A DNA stretch of 64,000 bases from Polaromonas sp. (GTDB taxonomy: Bacteria > Pseudomonadota > Gammaproteobacteria > Burkholderiales > Burkholderiaceae_C), in NCBI RefSeq assembly GCF_029945925.1, contig NZ_JAQSDN010000043.1, positions 16,398 to 80,397 on the forward strand, in the 5' to 3' direction. Position numbers and translations under genes: made by a program. The notes under the pieces are model-generated. The model did not search any database, had not been told where the DNA came from, and saw nothing but the letters and a program-made list of their open reading frames with translations. Below, piece after piece: positions 54,304 to 62,829 of this stretch. Within the stretch, counting starts at the first letter, position 1, and the number at the start of each line of letters is the position of its first letter.

Positions 54304-55461
54304 ATGAAATTCAAAACCACCCTGGCACTGGCCGCCCTGGCGCTCAGTACCGGCTACGCCACAGCCCAGCAGGGCGTGAGCAAGACCGAAATCACCCTGG
54401 GTTCGATCCAGGACCTGTCCGGCCCCATCGCGGGTTTCGGCAAGCAGGCCCGGCTGGGCATGCTGTTGCGGGTTGACGAGATCAATGAGCAGGGTGGCAT
54501 CAATGGCCGCAAGCTGAAAATCATCGTCGAAGACTCGGCCTACGATCCGAAAAAAGCCGTGCTGGCTGCCCAGAAGCTGGTCAACCAGGACAAGATTTTC
54601 ATGATGGTCGGCCACATCGGCACGGCGCAGAACCTGGCGGCCATGCCGGTCCAGTTCGACAAAAACGTCATCAACTTCTTCCCCATCACCGCGGCGCGCG
54701 AGATGTATGAGCCCTTCCACAAGCTCAAATACTCTTTTGCCGCCACCTACTTCGACCAGATACGCAACGCTGCGCCCAAACTGGCCAGGGAAAAAGGCGT
54801 CAAGAAGGTCTGCACCATGTACCAGGATGACGAGTTTGGCCTGGAAGTGATGCGCGGCGGTGAAGCGGGCCTCAAGGCCATCGGCATGGAATTCGCCGAA
54901 AAAACGTCTTACAAGCGTGGTGCGACCGATTTCTCCTCGCAGGTTGCGAAGATGAAAGCCGCCGGCTGCGAGATGGTCGTGCTTGGCACCATCATCCGCG
55001 AAACCATTGGCGCCATTGGTGAATCACGCAAGACCGGCTTCAATCCGATCTTCCTGGGTTCCAGCGCGGCTTACACCGACCTGATCCACAAGCTGGGCGG
55101 CCCGGCCATGAACGGCCTCTATGCCACTATGACGGTGCAGAACCCCTACCTTGACGAGGCTTCACAGCCCATCCGCTTCTGGGCCAACAAGTACAAGACC
55201 AAGTTCAACGAGGACCCCACCGTCTTCTCGGTCTACGGCTACAACATCATCGACACCTTTGCCAAGGTCGCGCAGAAGGCCGGCCCCAACCTGGCGACGG
55301 AAAGCTTCATCAAGGTGATGGACACCATGAGCATCCCGCCCGACATGTTCGGCAGCGCACCAGCCACCTTCTCACCCACCAAGCGCCTGGGCAGCGATGC
55401 CTCGCGCCTGTCGCAGATCACCGACGGCAAATGGAAAGTGGTTTCCGAGTACATCAAGTAA
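54304..55461 (+). CDS. ABC transporter substrate-binding protein, LivK-like, paralogue 2
   Basis: The 385-residue product is a close duplicate of the preceding gene: same signal-peptide type, VSKTEITLGSIQDLSGPIAG, and nearly identical central blocks such as FMMVGHIGTAQNLAAMPVQF. It ends at WKVVSEYIK, without the tail of paralogue 1. It has its own promoter and terminator. Different ligand preference or expression timing is a likely reason for keeping both. Confidence 0.9.
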   Translation: MKFKTTLALAALALSTGYATAQQGVSKTEITLGSIQDLSGPIAGFGKQARLGMLLRVDEINEQGGINGRKLKIIVEDSAYDPKKAVLAAQKLVNQDKIFMMVGHIGTAQNLAAMPVQFDKNVINFFPITAAREMYEPFHKLKYSFAATYFDQIRNAAPKLAREKGVKKVCTMYQDDEFGLEVMRGGEAGLKAIGMEFAEKTSYKRGATDFSSQVAKMKAAGCEMVVLGTIIRETIGAIGESRKTGFNPIFLGSSAAYTDLIHKLGGPAMNGLYATMTVQNPYLDEASQPIRFWANKYKTKFNEDPTVFSVYGYNIIDTFAKVAQKAGPNLATESFIKVMDTMSIPPDMFGSAPATFSPTKRLGSDASRLSQITDGKWKVVSEYIK

Positions 55462-55480
55462 GCGGACGGCCTCATTCATC

Positions 55481-55507
55481 AAAAAGCCGCCTTCGGGCGG
55501 CTTTTTT
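55481..55507. terminator. Bidirectional intrinsic terminator
   Basis: AAAAA-GCCGCC, loop TTCG, GGCGGC-TTTTTT. It ends both paralogue 2 (plus) and the thioesterase operon (minus); the thioesterase stop codon begins in its T tract. Confidence 0.93.
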
Positions 55508-55998
55508 CATGAGACGATGTAAGCGCCCGCCCCCGTGGACAGCAGCTTGCCGTCGGCGCCGAGAAACTCCATGCGGGTGGACGCGACGCGTGAACCCAGG
55601 CGCATGACCTCGGCGCGCAGTTCAAAAAACTCGCCGATGGCGGGCCGCAGGTAATCCACCCGCAGGTCAATGGTGCCCAGTTTGGAGAAGCGGTGCATGC
55701 GCTGGGCCGGGGTTTCATCCATGTGGCGTGCACCGATCGCAGCCATGATGGCCAGCCCCGCCATGGCGTCGAGCCCCGCGCTCACGACCCCGCCATGGAT
55801 GCGGTTGTAGGCATAGTGGCCCACCAGCGAAGGCTGCATGTCGATGCGGCCAACCACGCCTTCGGGACGGACCGACACTACCTTCAGGCCCAGGGCCTGG
55901 TTGAAGACAATTTTTTCTTCGAAAAGTGTTTTCAGGGCAGCAATGAACTCGGGCTCGAATTCGACGGCGCCGGCAGGCGGTGGGGTGGTTCTGGTCAT
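55507..55998 (-). CDS. PaaI-family thioesterase
   Basis: The 163-residue hotdog-fold product has VGHYAYNRIHGGVVSAGLDA, with the HGG loop of PaaI-type thioesterases, and a C-terminal FLGADGKLLSTGAGAYIV. It probably hydrolyses stalled acyl-CoAs. The ATG at 55998 overlaps the acyl-CoA dehydrogenase stop. Last gene of the atu-like operon. Confidence 0.85.
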   Translation of the reverse strand: MTRTTPPPAGAVEFEPEFIAALKTLFEEKIVFNQALGLKVVSVRPEGVVGRIDMQPSLVGHYAYNRIHGGVVSAGLDAMAGLAIMAAIGARHMDETPAQRMHRFSKLGTIDLRVDYLRPAIGEFFELRAEVMRLGSRVASTRMEFLGADGKLLSTGAGAYIVS

Positions 55999-57149
55999 AG
56001 GCCCAATTGTCGTGCAGCGAGGTCCTTCATGATTTCCTCGGCGCCGCCGCCAATCATCATGACCTTGACCTCGCGGTAAATACGTTCGCTTTTGGTGCCG
56101 CGCATGAAACCCATGCCGCCCAGGATCTGCACCGCCTGGTCCGCGCAGAACTGCATGGTTTGCGTCGCGTGGTTCTTCAGCATGCAGACATGGGCGACCC
56201 ATTCGGGGCCCTGGTCGCCGGCGTCGGCACGGTCGGCCACCGCATCGACCCAGGCCTGCGTCGAGGCGATGCGCATCTGCATGTCCACCAGCTTGTGGCG
56301 GATCACCTGCTTGTCGACCAGCGTGCTGCCGAAGGTCTTGCGCTGGCGCGCCCAGTCCAGTGCCTCGTCGTAACAGGCCTGGGCAAAACCCAGCGCCGCG
56401 GCCGCCATGGCCATACGCTCGCCGTTGAAGTTGCCCATGATGATCTTGAAACCACCGCCCTCTTCGCCCAGAAGATGGCTGGCCGGCACACGCACACCGT
56501 CAAAACGAAGCTGCGCGGTGTCCGAGCACCACCAGCCCATTTTCTCCAGCCGGGTGCGCGACAGGCCCGGGCTGTCGCCAGGCACCAGAATCATCGAGAT
56601 ACCCCCGGAACCTTTGCTTTCGCTGGTGCGCACCGCCACCGTGATGAAGTCCGCGCGCATGCCCGAGGTGATAAAGACCTTCTCCCCGTCGATCACATAG
56701 TCCGCGCCGTCACGCCGGGCGGTCGTGCGCAAGGCCGCCACATCGGAGCCGCCGCCCGGCTCGGTGATGGCCAGCGCTGCAATTTTTTCGCCGCGCAGCA
56801 CCGGCGGAATCACCGCCTGCTGCAGGGCCGCCGAGCCATGCGCCAGCACCGGCGGCAGGCCGATGTTGTGCGAAAACAGGCTGGCCAGCACACCGCCGCT
56901 GCCGCTGTAGCGGCACAGCGCCAGGGTCATCGCGTTGCGCAGCCGCCAGGATGCCGGGGTGCCGCCCAGTGCCTCGGGGTAACCCAGCGCCAGCAGGCCC
57001 AGGTCAGCCGCCTGGTGATACAGGGCGCGCGGAAACTCGCCGGCGTCATCCCACTGGCCGACGTGCGGGGCGATGTCGTTCTGCGCGAAACGTTTGACCG
57101 ACGCGGTGATGTCGGCCAGCATGTCGAGATCGGTGGAGGAAGGATTCAT
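55995..57149 (-). CDS. Acyl-CoA dehydrogenase
   Basis: FAD-dependent alpha,beta-dehydrogenation of an acyl-CoA. The 384-residue product has ALAITEPGGGSDVAALRTTA, the FITSGMRADF flavin-side segment, RKTFGSTLVDKQVIRHKLVD and the closing GGGAEEIMKDLAARQLGL. It overlaps the biotin carboxylase gene (ATGA). Compared with the pseudomonad atu cluster it is an additional dehydrogenase. Confidence 0.88.
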   Translation of the reverse strand: MNPSSTDLDMLADITASVKRFAQNDIAPHVGQWDDAGEFPRALYHQAADLGLLALGYPEALGGTPASWRLRNAMTLALCRYSGSGGVLASLFSHNIGLPPVLAHGSAALQQAVIPPVLRGEKIAALAITEPGGGSDVAALRTTARRDGADYVIDGEKVFITSGMRADFITVAVRTSESKGSGGISMILVPGDSPGLSRTRLEKMGWWCSDTAQLRFDGVRVPASHLLGEEGGGFKIIMGNFNGERMAMAAAALGFAQACYDEALDWARQRKTFGSTLVDKQVIRHKLVDMQMRIASTQAWVDAVADRADAGDQGPEWVAHVCMLKNHATQTMQFCADQAVQILGGMGFMRGTKSERIYREVKVMMIGGGAEEIMKDLAARQLGL

Positions 57150-59179
57150 GCTTCAAACCTCAACAAGAGCTGACCGGGCGCCGTCTGCTGGCCGGGTTCC
57201 ACGGAAACGGCCGCCACCACCGCATCCCGCGTCGCACAGACCGCATGTTCGAGTTTCATCGACTCGATGACCAGCAAGGTGTCGCCGCGCTTCACCGATT
57301 CGCCGGCACGCACCCTGACCGCGATCACCTTGCCATTAAATGGCGCCCGGAGCTCCGTGGCCTGGCTGCTGGAGGCAACCCCGGCCGCAGGCTCAAAACT
57401 CGCGTCCTTGAGCCAGACATCGGTCGCGCCGACCTGCACATGCCAGCGCCCGTCGGCCACCCGGCACGCCTGCACCGTGCGGCTCAGGCCGTCTACCGTG
57501 ACACGCATCCGTCCGTCGCTGCCACGCACACAGGCGGCCGCGTGCTGGTGCGCGCCCGACGTAACTTCCAGCCCGCCCGCGCCCGTTTCCGTCACGGTGA
57601 TGGCCAGCACCTGTTCACCATGCAACACGCGCAGCGCTTTGCCGAACGGACAGGGCAAGGCCTGCGCAGCGCCGGCGCCACCGTGGAAGTGCAACCCCAG
57701 GACAGCGGACAACACCACCTGCGTTTGCTGGTCCTGCAAGGTCTTGCGGATATCGTCACCGTGTTCGGCCAGGAAGGGAATCAGCGCCCGGCCGGCGCGG
57801 AACACCGGGTGCGCCAGGCACGCCGCCAGAAAAGCGCGGTTGGTCGGCAGCCCCAGCACCTGCGTGCCGGCCAGCGCGGCCATCAGGCCGTCCATGGCCT
57901 CCGCCCGCGTGGCCCCATGCACGATCAGCTTGCCGAGCATGGAGTCGTAAAACGGCGTGACCGCCAAGCCCTGGACGATGGCGTGATCAAAGCGCAGAGC
58001 CCTCACCCCCGCCCTCTCCCCGGGGGAGAGGGTGCCGAAAGCTGGCTCGCGAAATTGCATCACCGTGCCGGTATGCGGCGTGAAGTTATCGTCCTCCGCA
58101 CACAGGCGCACCTCGATCGCATGGCCTTGGAACGTCACTTCGTCCTGGCGCAGCGGCAACGGCTCTCCCTGCGCGATGCGGAGTTGCCACTCGACCAGAT
58201 CCAGCCCCGTCAGCGCTTCGGTGACCGGATGCTCGACCTGAAGGCGTGTGTTCATCTCCATGAGATAGAACGGATTGCCCCCCTCTCCCTCTGGGAGAGG
58301 GCTGGGGTGAGGGCCAGCGTCCACCAAAAACTCCACCGTGCCAGCGCCCACGTAACCGGCCGCCTGCGCCAGCGCGACCGCGCAGGCGCCCATGCGCTCA
58401 CGCAGGTCAGCGTTCACTGCCGGGCTCGGCGACTCCTCAATCAGCTTCTGGTGACGCCGCTGTACCGAACAATCACGCTCACCCAGATGAATGCAGTGTC
58501 CGTGCGAATCGGCAAACACCTGCACCTCCACATGACGCGGCTGCAGCAGTGCGCGTTCGAGCAGCAACTCGTCGCTGCCAAAAGATGACAGGGCTTCGGA
58601 CCGTGCACTGGCCAGCGCAGCTTGCAGTTGGGACGGCTCCAGCACCAGGCGCATGCCGCGGCCGCCGCCGCCTGCCGCGGCTTTCACCATCAGCGGGTAA
58701 CCCAGCTTGTCCGCCTCGGCCGTCAAGCACGTGTCGGACTGGTCCGGGCCCTGGTAACCGCTCAGGCAGGGCACGTTTTGCTGCAGCGCCAGGTTCTTGG
58801 CGCTGGCCTTGTTTCCCAGCGCACGAATAGCGGCCGGTGGTGGCCCGACCCAGGTCAGGCCAGCGTCGAGCACAGCCTGCGCAAACCCGGCGTTCTCGCT
58901 CAGGAAGCCGTAGCCGGGATGCACCGCATCGGCGCCGGCTGCCTTCGCGGCGGCCAGCAGCTTGTCGATGCGCAAATAGGAGTCGGCCGAGAGCGTGCCG
59001 CCCAGCGCCACCGCACTGCCCGCTTCCTGCACATGCAGGGCCTGCGCGTCGGCATCGGAATACACGGCCACGGTGGCAATCCCCATGCGGTGCGCGGTGC
59101 GCATGATGCGGCGGGCGATTTCGCCGCGGTTGGCAATCAAGAGGCGGCTTATGCTGGTGGTCGGGATCGTGGTGCTCAT
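57146..59179 (-). CDS. atuF: Biotin-dependent acyl-CoA carboxylase alpha subunit (AtuF/geranyl- or methylcrotonyl-CoA type) with two repeat insertions
   Basis: Carries biotin carboxylase and biotin carrier domains. The 677-residue product has LLIANRGEIARRIMRTAHRM at the start, KAAAGGGGRGMRLV in the ATP-grasp, EMNTRLQVEHPVTE at the active site and the biotinylation motif ESMKLEH near the C-terminus. Two family C repeats are in frame: residues about 289-301 (GPHPSPLPEGEG), immediately before the active-site EMNTR strand, and about 383-395 (LSPGERAGVRA). All catalytic motifs remain. Atu rather than Liu is chosen from gene order. Confidence 0.82.
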   Translation of the reverse strand: MSTTIPTTSISRLLIANRGEIARRIMRTAHRMGIATVAVYSDADAQALHVQEAGSAVALGGTLSADSYLRIDKLLAAAKAAGADAVHPGYGFLSENAGFAQAVLDAGLTWVGPPPAAIRALGNKASAKNLALQQNVPCLSGYQGPDQSDTCLTAEADKLGYPLMVKAAAGGGGRGMRLVLEPSQLQAALASARSEALSSFGSDELLLERALLQPRHVEVQVFADSHGHCIHLGERDCSVQRRHQKLIEESPSPAVNADLRERMGACAVALAQAAGYVGAGTVEFLVDAGPHPSPLPEGEGGNPFYLMEMNTRLQVEHPVTEALTGLDLVEWQLRIAQGEPLPLRQDEVTFQGHAIEVRLCAEDDNFTPHTGTVMQFREPAFGTLSPGERAGVRALRFDHAIVQGLAVTPFYDSMLGKLIVHGATRAEAMDGLMAALAGTQVLGLPTNRAFLAACLAHPVFRAGRALIPFLAEHGDDIRKTLQDQQTQVVLSAVLGLHFHGGAGAAQALPCPFGKALRVLHGEQVLAITVTETGAGGLEVTSGAHQHAAACVRGSDGRMRVTVDGLSRTVQACRVADGRWHVQVGATDVWLKDASFEPAAGVASSSQATELRAPFNGKVIAVRVRAGESVKRGDTLLVIESMKLEHAVCATRDAVVAAVSVEPGQQTAPGQLLLRFEA
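57998..58032. repeat. Family C repeat (atuF, second insertion)
   Basis: AGCCCTCACCCCCGCCCTCT, then CCCCGGGGGAGAGGG. In frame; encodes LSPGERAGVRA. Confidence 0.85.
58277..58315. repeat. Family C repeat (atuF, first insertion)
   Basis: CCCCCCTCTCCCTCTGGGAG, then AGGGCTGGGGTGAGGGCC. In frame; encodes GPHPSPLPEGEG. Opposite orientation to the copy at 57998. Confidence 0.88.
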
Positions 59180-59976
59180 GCCGCCCACCCGGGCTTGCGC
59201 TTTTGCGCAAAGGCCGCGAGGCCTTCGGCGGCCTCGGGGCTGCGCAGGTTTGCTGCAAATTTGATAGCTGCTTGCGCAGGCAGGTCAAGGTCTGGAGCCT
59301 GATTCAGCATGTAAAGCAAAGCCTTGGTGTGGGCCACAGCTCCCGGGGCCGCCCGGCGCAGCGCGCTGATGCGCCGCGCCACGGCGGCCGGCAGATCGTC
59401 GGCAACCTCGTCCACCAGCCCTTGTGCCAGGGCTTGCTGTGCGGAAAGTTTTTCTCCGGACAGCATCAGCTGCCGTGCCAGCCTGTCACCCAGACGCCGG
59501 TGTACAAACGGTGCAATCTGCGCCGGCACCACGCCCAGCGTGACTTCCGGCGCGGCAAACACCGCGAAGGGCGTGGCCAGCACGAAGTCGCCACAACACA
59601 GCAGCCCCAGGCCACCGCCCATGGCCGGGCCGTCTGCGGCCACCAGGAGGATCTGCGGCAGGGCACACAGGCTGCCCAGCAGGTGGCCAAAACCGGCGTT
59701 CATGGCAATCAACGGGTCGGTCTGCCCGGGTGGCAAGGCCTGCCCTATGGCCTGGGCAAAGCCGCCCAGACTCCCGCCGGCGCAAAACGCACCGCCGCTG
59801 CCCTGCAGCACCACAAAGCGCAAGGCGCTGTCCTGCGCGGCGCGTTCACAGGCCTGTGCCAGCGCGGTCACCAGCTCGTCGGTCAGCGCGTTGCGCGTGG
59901 CCGGGTCGTGAAGGGTCCAGTGTTCGACCTCACCCGAGCGGGTGATCTGCAGCTTGTCGCTCATGGCCGTGGTCAT
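59176..59976 (-). CDS. atuE: Enoyl-CoA hydratase family protein, AtuE-like
   Basis: In the atu pathway AtuE hydrates isohexenylglutaconyl-CoA. The 266-residue crotonase has oxyanion segments GGAFCAGGSLGGFA and ADGPAMGGGLGLLCCGDF, and FAAPEVTLGVVPAQIAPF. Residues about 224-242 (LPAQAAIKFAAN) come from a family A repeat in a C-terminal helix. The start ATG at 59976 lies two bases past the atuD stop; a second ATG at 59964 is also possible. The function is assigned from synteny. Confidence 0.75.
   Translation of the reverse strand: MTTAMSDKLQITRSGEVEHWTLHDPATRNALTDELVTALAQACERAAQDSALRFVVLQGSGGAFCAGGSLGGFAQAIGQALPPGQTDPLIAMNAGFGHLLGSLCALPQILLVAADGPAMGGGLGLLCCGDFVLATPFAVFAAPEVTLGVVPAQIAPFVHRRLGDRLARQLMLSGEKLSAQQALAQGLVDEVADDLPAAVARRISALRRAAPGAVAHTKALLYMLNQAPDLDLPAQAAIKFAANLRSPEAAEGLAAFAQKRKPGWAA
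59252..59305 (+). repeat. Dispersed repeat family A, copy 7 (inside the atuE-like gene)
   Basis: GCTGCAAATTTGATAGCTGC, then TTGCGCAGGCAGG and AAGGTCTGGAGCC. Antisense to the gene and in frame. Confidence 0.75.
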
Positions 59977-59978
59977 CT

Positions 59979-61160
59979 TCAGGCAGCGGGTTTTTTGCTG
60001 CTTTTGGCCAGGCCCATGTACTTGGCGATGATGCCCATCATCACCTCGTCGGCACCGCCGCCTATCGAGGCGAGCCGGCCGTCGCGGAACATGCGTGCCA
60101 CCTTGTTCTCCCAGGTAAACCCCATGCCGCCCCAGAACTGCAGGCAGGTGTCGGGCACCAGGCGGTTCAGGCGCCCGGCCTTGAGCTTGGCCATGGAGGC
60201 CAGCTCGGTCACGTCCTGGCCCTGCACATACAGCTCACAGGCGCGGTAGGTCATGGCGCGCAAGCTCTCGACCTCGGTCTTCATTTCGGCCAGCTTGAAC
60301 TGCACCCATTGCTGGTCGGCCAGCGTCGCACCGAAAAGCTTGCGCTCGTGCGCCCACTCCACCGTCCAGTTGATGCAGTTGGTGAGCGACTGGATACAAC
60401 TGGCCGCGCACCACAGCCGCTCTTCCTGGAACTGCATCATCTGGTACATGAAGCCCGAGCCTTCCGCGCCTATCAGGTAGCGCTGCGGCACGCGTACCTC
60501 GTCGAAATAGATCAGGCCGGTGTCGCTGGCGTTCATGCCGATCTTCTTGATCTTCTTGCCGACTGTTATGCCCTTGCGCAGCTTGCCCTTCTCGCGCATC
60601 GGCACCATGACCAGGCTTTTGTTCTTGTGCTGCGGGCCGTCGCCGGTGTTGACCAGCATGCACATCCAGTCGGCCTGCAGGCTGTTGGTGATCCACATCT
60701 TCTGGCCGCTGATCACATAGTCATCGCCATCCTTGCGTGCATGGCTTTTGATAGCTGCCACGTCGCTGCCGGCGCCCGGCTCGCTGACACCGATACAGCC
60801 GACCGTGTCGCCCGCAATCGCCGGGGCGAGGAACTCGCGCTTGAGCTCGTCGCTGCCGAAACGCGCCAGCGCTGGCGTGCACATGTCTGTCTGCACACCA
60901 ATGGCCATGGGGATGCCGCCGCAATCGATATGGCCCAGCGCCTCGGCCATGGCGACACCGTAGGAATAGTCCAGTCCCGCGCCGCCATAGGCCTCGGGTT
61001 TGGTCAGGCCCAGCATGCCCAGCTTGCCGAGTTTCTTGAAAACCTCATGGGCGGGGAAAATTTCAGCCGCCTCCCACTCGTCAACATGCGGGTTGATCTC
61101 GGCGGCTATAAAACGCTTGAGGATTTTCTGGATTTCGAGGTGCTCGTGGGTGTATTGCAT
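59979..61160 (-). CDS. atuD: Acyl-CoA dehydrogenase, AtuD-like (citronellyl-CoA dehydrogenase type)
   Basis: The 393-residue product begins MQYTHEHLEIQKILKRFIAA and has GCIGVSEPGAGSDVAAIKSH, ISGQKMWITNSLQADWMCML, GKKIKKIGMNASDTGLIYFD and GGGADEVMMGIIAKYMGL. In the atu route AtuD oxidises citronellyl-CoA. The ATG at 61160 has GGAGAC upstream; the long open frame to 61283 overlaps atuC and is not used. Substrate inferred from synteny. Confidence 0.8.
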   Translation of the reverse strand: MQYTHEHLEIQKILKRFIAAEINPHVDEWEAAEIFPAHEVFKKLGKLGMLGLTKPEAYGGAGLDYSYGVAMAEALGHIDCGGIPMAIGVQTDMCTPALARFGSDELKREFLAPAIAGDTVGCIGVSEPGAGSDVAAIKSHARKDGDDYVISGQKMWITNSLQADWMCMLVNTGDGPQHKNKSLVMVPMREKGKLRKGITVGKKIKKIGMNASDTGLIYFDEVRVPQRYLIGAEGSGFMYQMMQFQEERLWCAASCIQSLTNCINWTVEWAHERKLFGATLADQQWVQFKLAEMKTEVESLRAMTYRACELYVQGQDVTELASMAKLKAGRLNRLVPDTCLQFWGGMGFTWENKVARMFRDGRLASIGGGADEVMMGIIAKYMGLAKSSKKPAA

Positions 61161-61185
61161 TTTTGTCTCCTGAGGTCTATTCCGT

Positions 61186-62829
61186 TCACATGCGCGCCAC
61201 GCCGAACTGCATGGGCCGCAGTTGCCGGGTTTCGGCATCGGCACACATGGCCAGGCACTGCGCCAGCACCGCGCGGGTATCACGCGGATCGATCACGCCG
61301 TCGTCGAGCAGCAGACCCGAGGTGTAGAAGGCATCGGCCTGCGCCTCGAACACGGCGACGATCTTGTCGAACTGGGCCTGCGACTGCGCCGCATCCACAG
61401 GGAGGCCTTTGCGCGCCATCGCCGCCTCCGTCACGATCTGCATGGTGCGCGCCGCCTGCTCGCCGCCCATGACCGCGGTTTTGGCACTGGGCCAGCTGAA
61501 CAGGAAACGCGGTGCATAACCGCGACCGCACATGCCGTAGTTGCCGGCACCAAACGAGGCGCCGCACTGGATGGTGATCTGCGGCACGGTCGCGTTGGTC
61601 ACCGCCTGGATCATCTTGGAACCGTGTTTGATCATGCCGCCCTGCTCGGCGTCCTTGCCGACCATGTAGCCGGTGGTGTTCTGCAGGTAAATGATGGGGT
61701 GGCCGAGCTGGCACATCAGCTGAATGAAATGGGTGGCCTTGTTGGCGCCCGCCACGTCGATGGGGCCGTTGTTGCTGATGATGCCCACCGCGTGGCCGTC
61801 GATTGCTGCCTGCACACACACCGTGGCGGCGCCGTAGAGGGCCTTGAAGGGCAGGAAGTCCGAGCCATCAACCAGCCGGGCAATCACTTCATGCATGTCC
61901 ACCGGCTGGCGCAGATCGCCGGCCATCAGCCCGAGCAGCTCATCGGCCGGGTACAGCGGCTCGCTTGCTACTGAATCCATAGCTGCTTGCGCACGTCCTG
62001 CCTGGGCTGGATGCCGATTTGACCATGCAGTTTGGGCCACAATCTGGCGCGCCAGGCCCAGCGCCTGGCGATCATCCTCGGCCAGCTGCTCGCCCAGGCC
62101 CGACACGCTGGTGTGCATCCCGGCGCCGCCCAGCTCCTCTTCGGTGGCCACCTCGCCGGTGGCCGCCATCAGCAGCGGCGGGCCAGCCAGAAAGGCGCGC
62201 GAGCGGTTTCGCACCATGATCACCACATCACTGAGCCCCGGCATGTAGGCCCCGCCCGCCGTGCCGGAACCGTGCTGCACCGTGACGACCGGAATGCCCG
62301 CCGCCGACAGGCGCGCGAGGTTGCGGAAAAGGGAGCCGCCGTGCACAAAACCCTCGACGCGGTAACGCATCAGGTTGGCGCCGGCGCTCTCCACCAGGTG
62401 AATGAAGGGCAGCTTGTTCTGCAGCGCGATCTCCTGCACACGCAGAATTTTTTCCAGCCCCATGGCCTGGATCGCGCCGGCCTCGATGCCCGAGTCGCTG
62501 GCCACGACCATGCAGCGCACGCCCTGGATAAAACCTATGCCGGCCACGATGCCACCACCGGGCACGGACAGCACCGGGTCCTTGTGGTCCTGCATGAACC
62601 CCGCCAGCGAACACAAAGGCAGCCAGGGCGCGCCCGGGTCCAGCAGCAGCGCCACACGTTCACGCGGCAACAACTGGCCGCGTTTGTCGAACACCGGTTT
62701 CGATTTGGCTGACGCCTGCGTGGCACGGGCCTCCAGCGCACGCAGCGCTGCAATGCGCGCGAGCATGGCTTCGCGCCGCTGCACGGCCACGCTGCCCTGC
62801 GCGTTCCAGGCCGACTGGAAAACCGTCAT
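61186..62829 (-). CDS. atuC: Acyl-CoA carboxylase carboxyltransferase (beta) subunit, AtuC-like
   Basis: Transfers carboxyl from biotin to geranyl- or methylcrotonyl-type acyl-CoA. The 547-residue product has both crotonase halves: VVASDSGIEAGAIQAMGLEK, QHGSGTAGGAYMPGLSDVVI, and late IIYLQNTTGYMVGKDAEQGG and CGASFGAGNYGMCGRGY. Residues about 269-288, including AGRAQAAMDSVAS, are a family A repeat in the linker between the halves, just before SEPLYPADELLG. Geranyl versus methylcrotonyl specificity is not provable here. Confidence 0.83.
   Translation of the reverse strand: MTVFQSAWNAQGSVAVQRREAMLARIAALRALEARATQASAKSKPVFDKRGQLLPRERVALLLDPGAPWLPLCSLAGFMQDHKDPVLSVPGGGIVAGIGFIQGVRCMVVASDSGIEAGAIQAMGLEKILRVQEIALQNKLPFIHLVESAGANLMRYRVEGFVHGGSLFRNLARLSAAGIPVVTVQHGSGTAGGAYMPGLSDVVIMVRNRSRAFLAGPPLLMAATGEVATEEELGGAGMHTSVSGLGEQLAEDDRQALGLARQIVAQTAWSNRHPAQAGRAQAAMDSVASEPLYPADELLGLMAGDLRQPVDMHEVIARLVDGSDFLPFKALYGAATVCVQAAIDGHAVGIISNNGPIDVAGANKATHFIQLMCQLGHPIIYLQNTTGYMVGKDAEQGGMIKHGSKMIQAVTNATVPQITIQCGASFGAGNYGMCGRGYAPRFLFSWPSAKTAVMGGEQAARTMQIVTEAAMARKGLPVDAAQSQAQFDKIVAVFEAQADAFYTSGLLLDDGVIDPRDTRAVLAQCLAMCADAETRQLRPMQFGVARM
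61967..62024 (+). repeat. Dispersed repeat family A, copy 8 (inside the atuC-like gene)
   Basis: GCTACTGAATCCATAGCTGC, then TTGCGCACGTCC, TGGGCTGGATGCC and ATTTGACC. Antisense to the gene, in frame; encodes GRAQAAMDSVAS. Confidence 0.88.

Noticed and set aside
60740..60765. TTTTGATAGCTGC, the family A core, inside the atuD-like gene
   Set aside because: Only the core matches, and the encoded GSDVAAIKSHARKDG is the normal acyl-CoA dehydrogenase sequence at this position, so chance similarity is enough.
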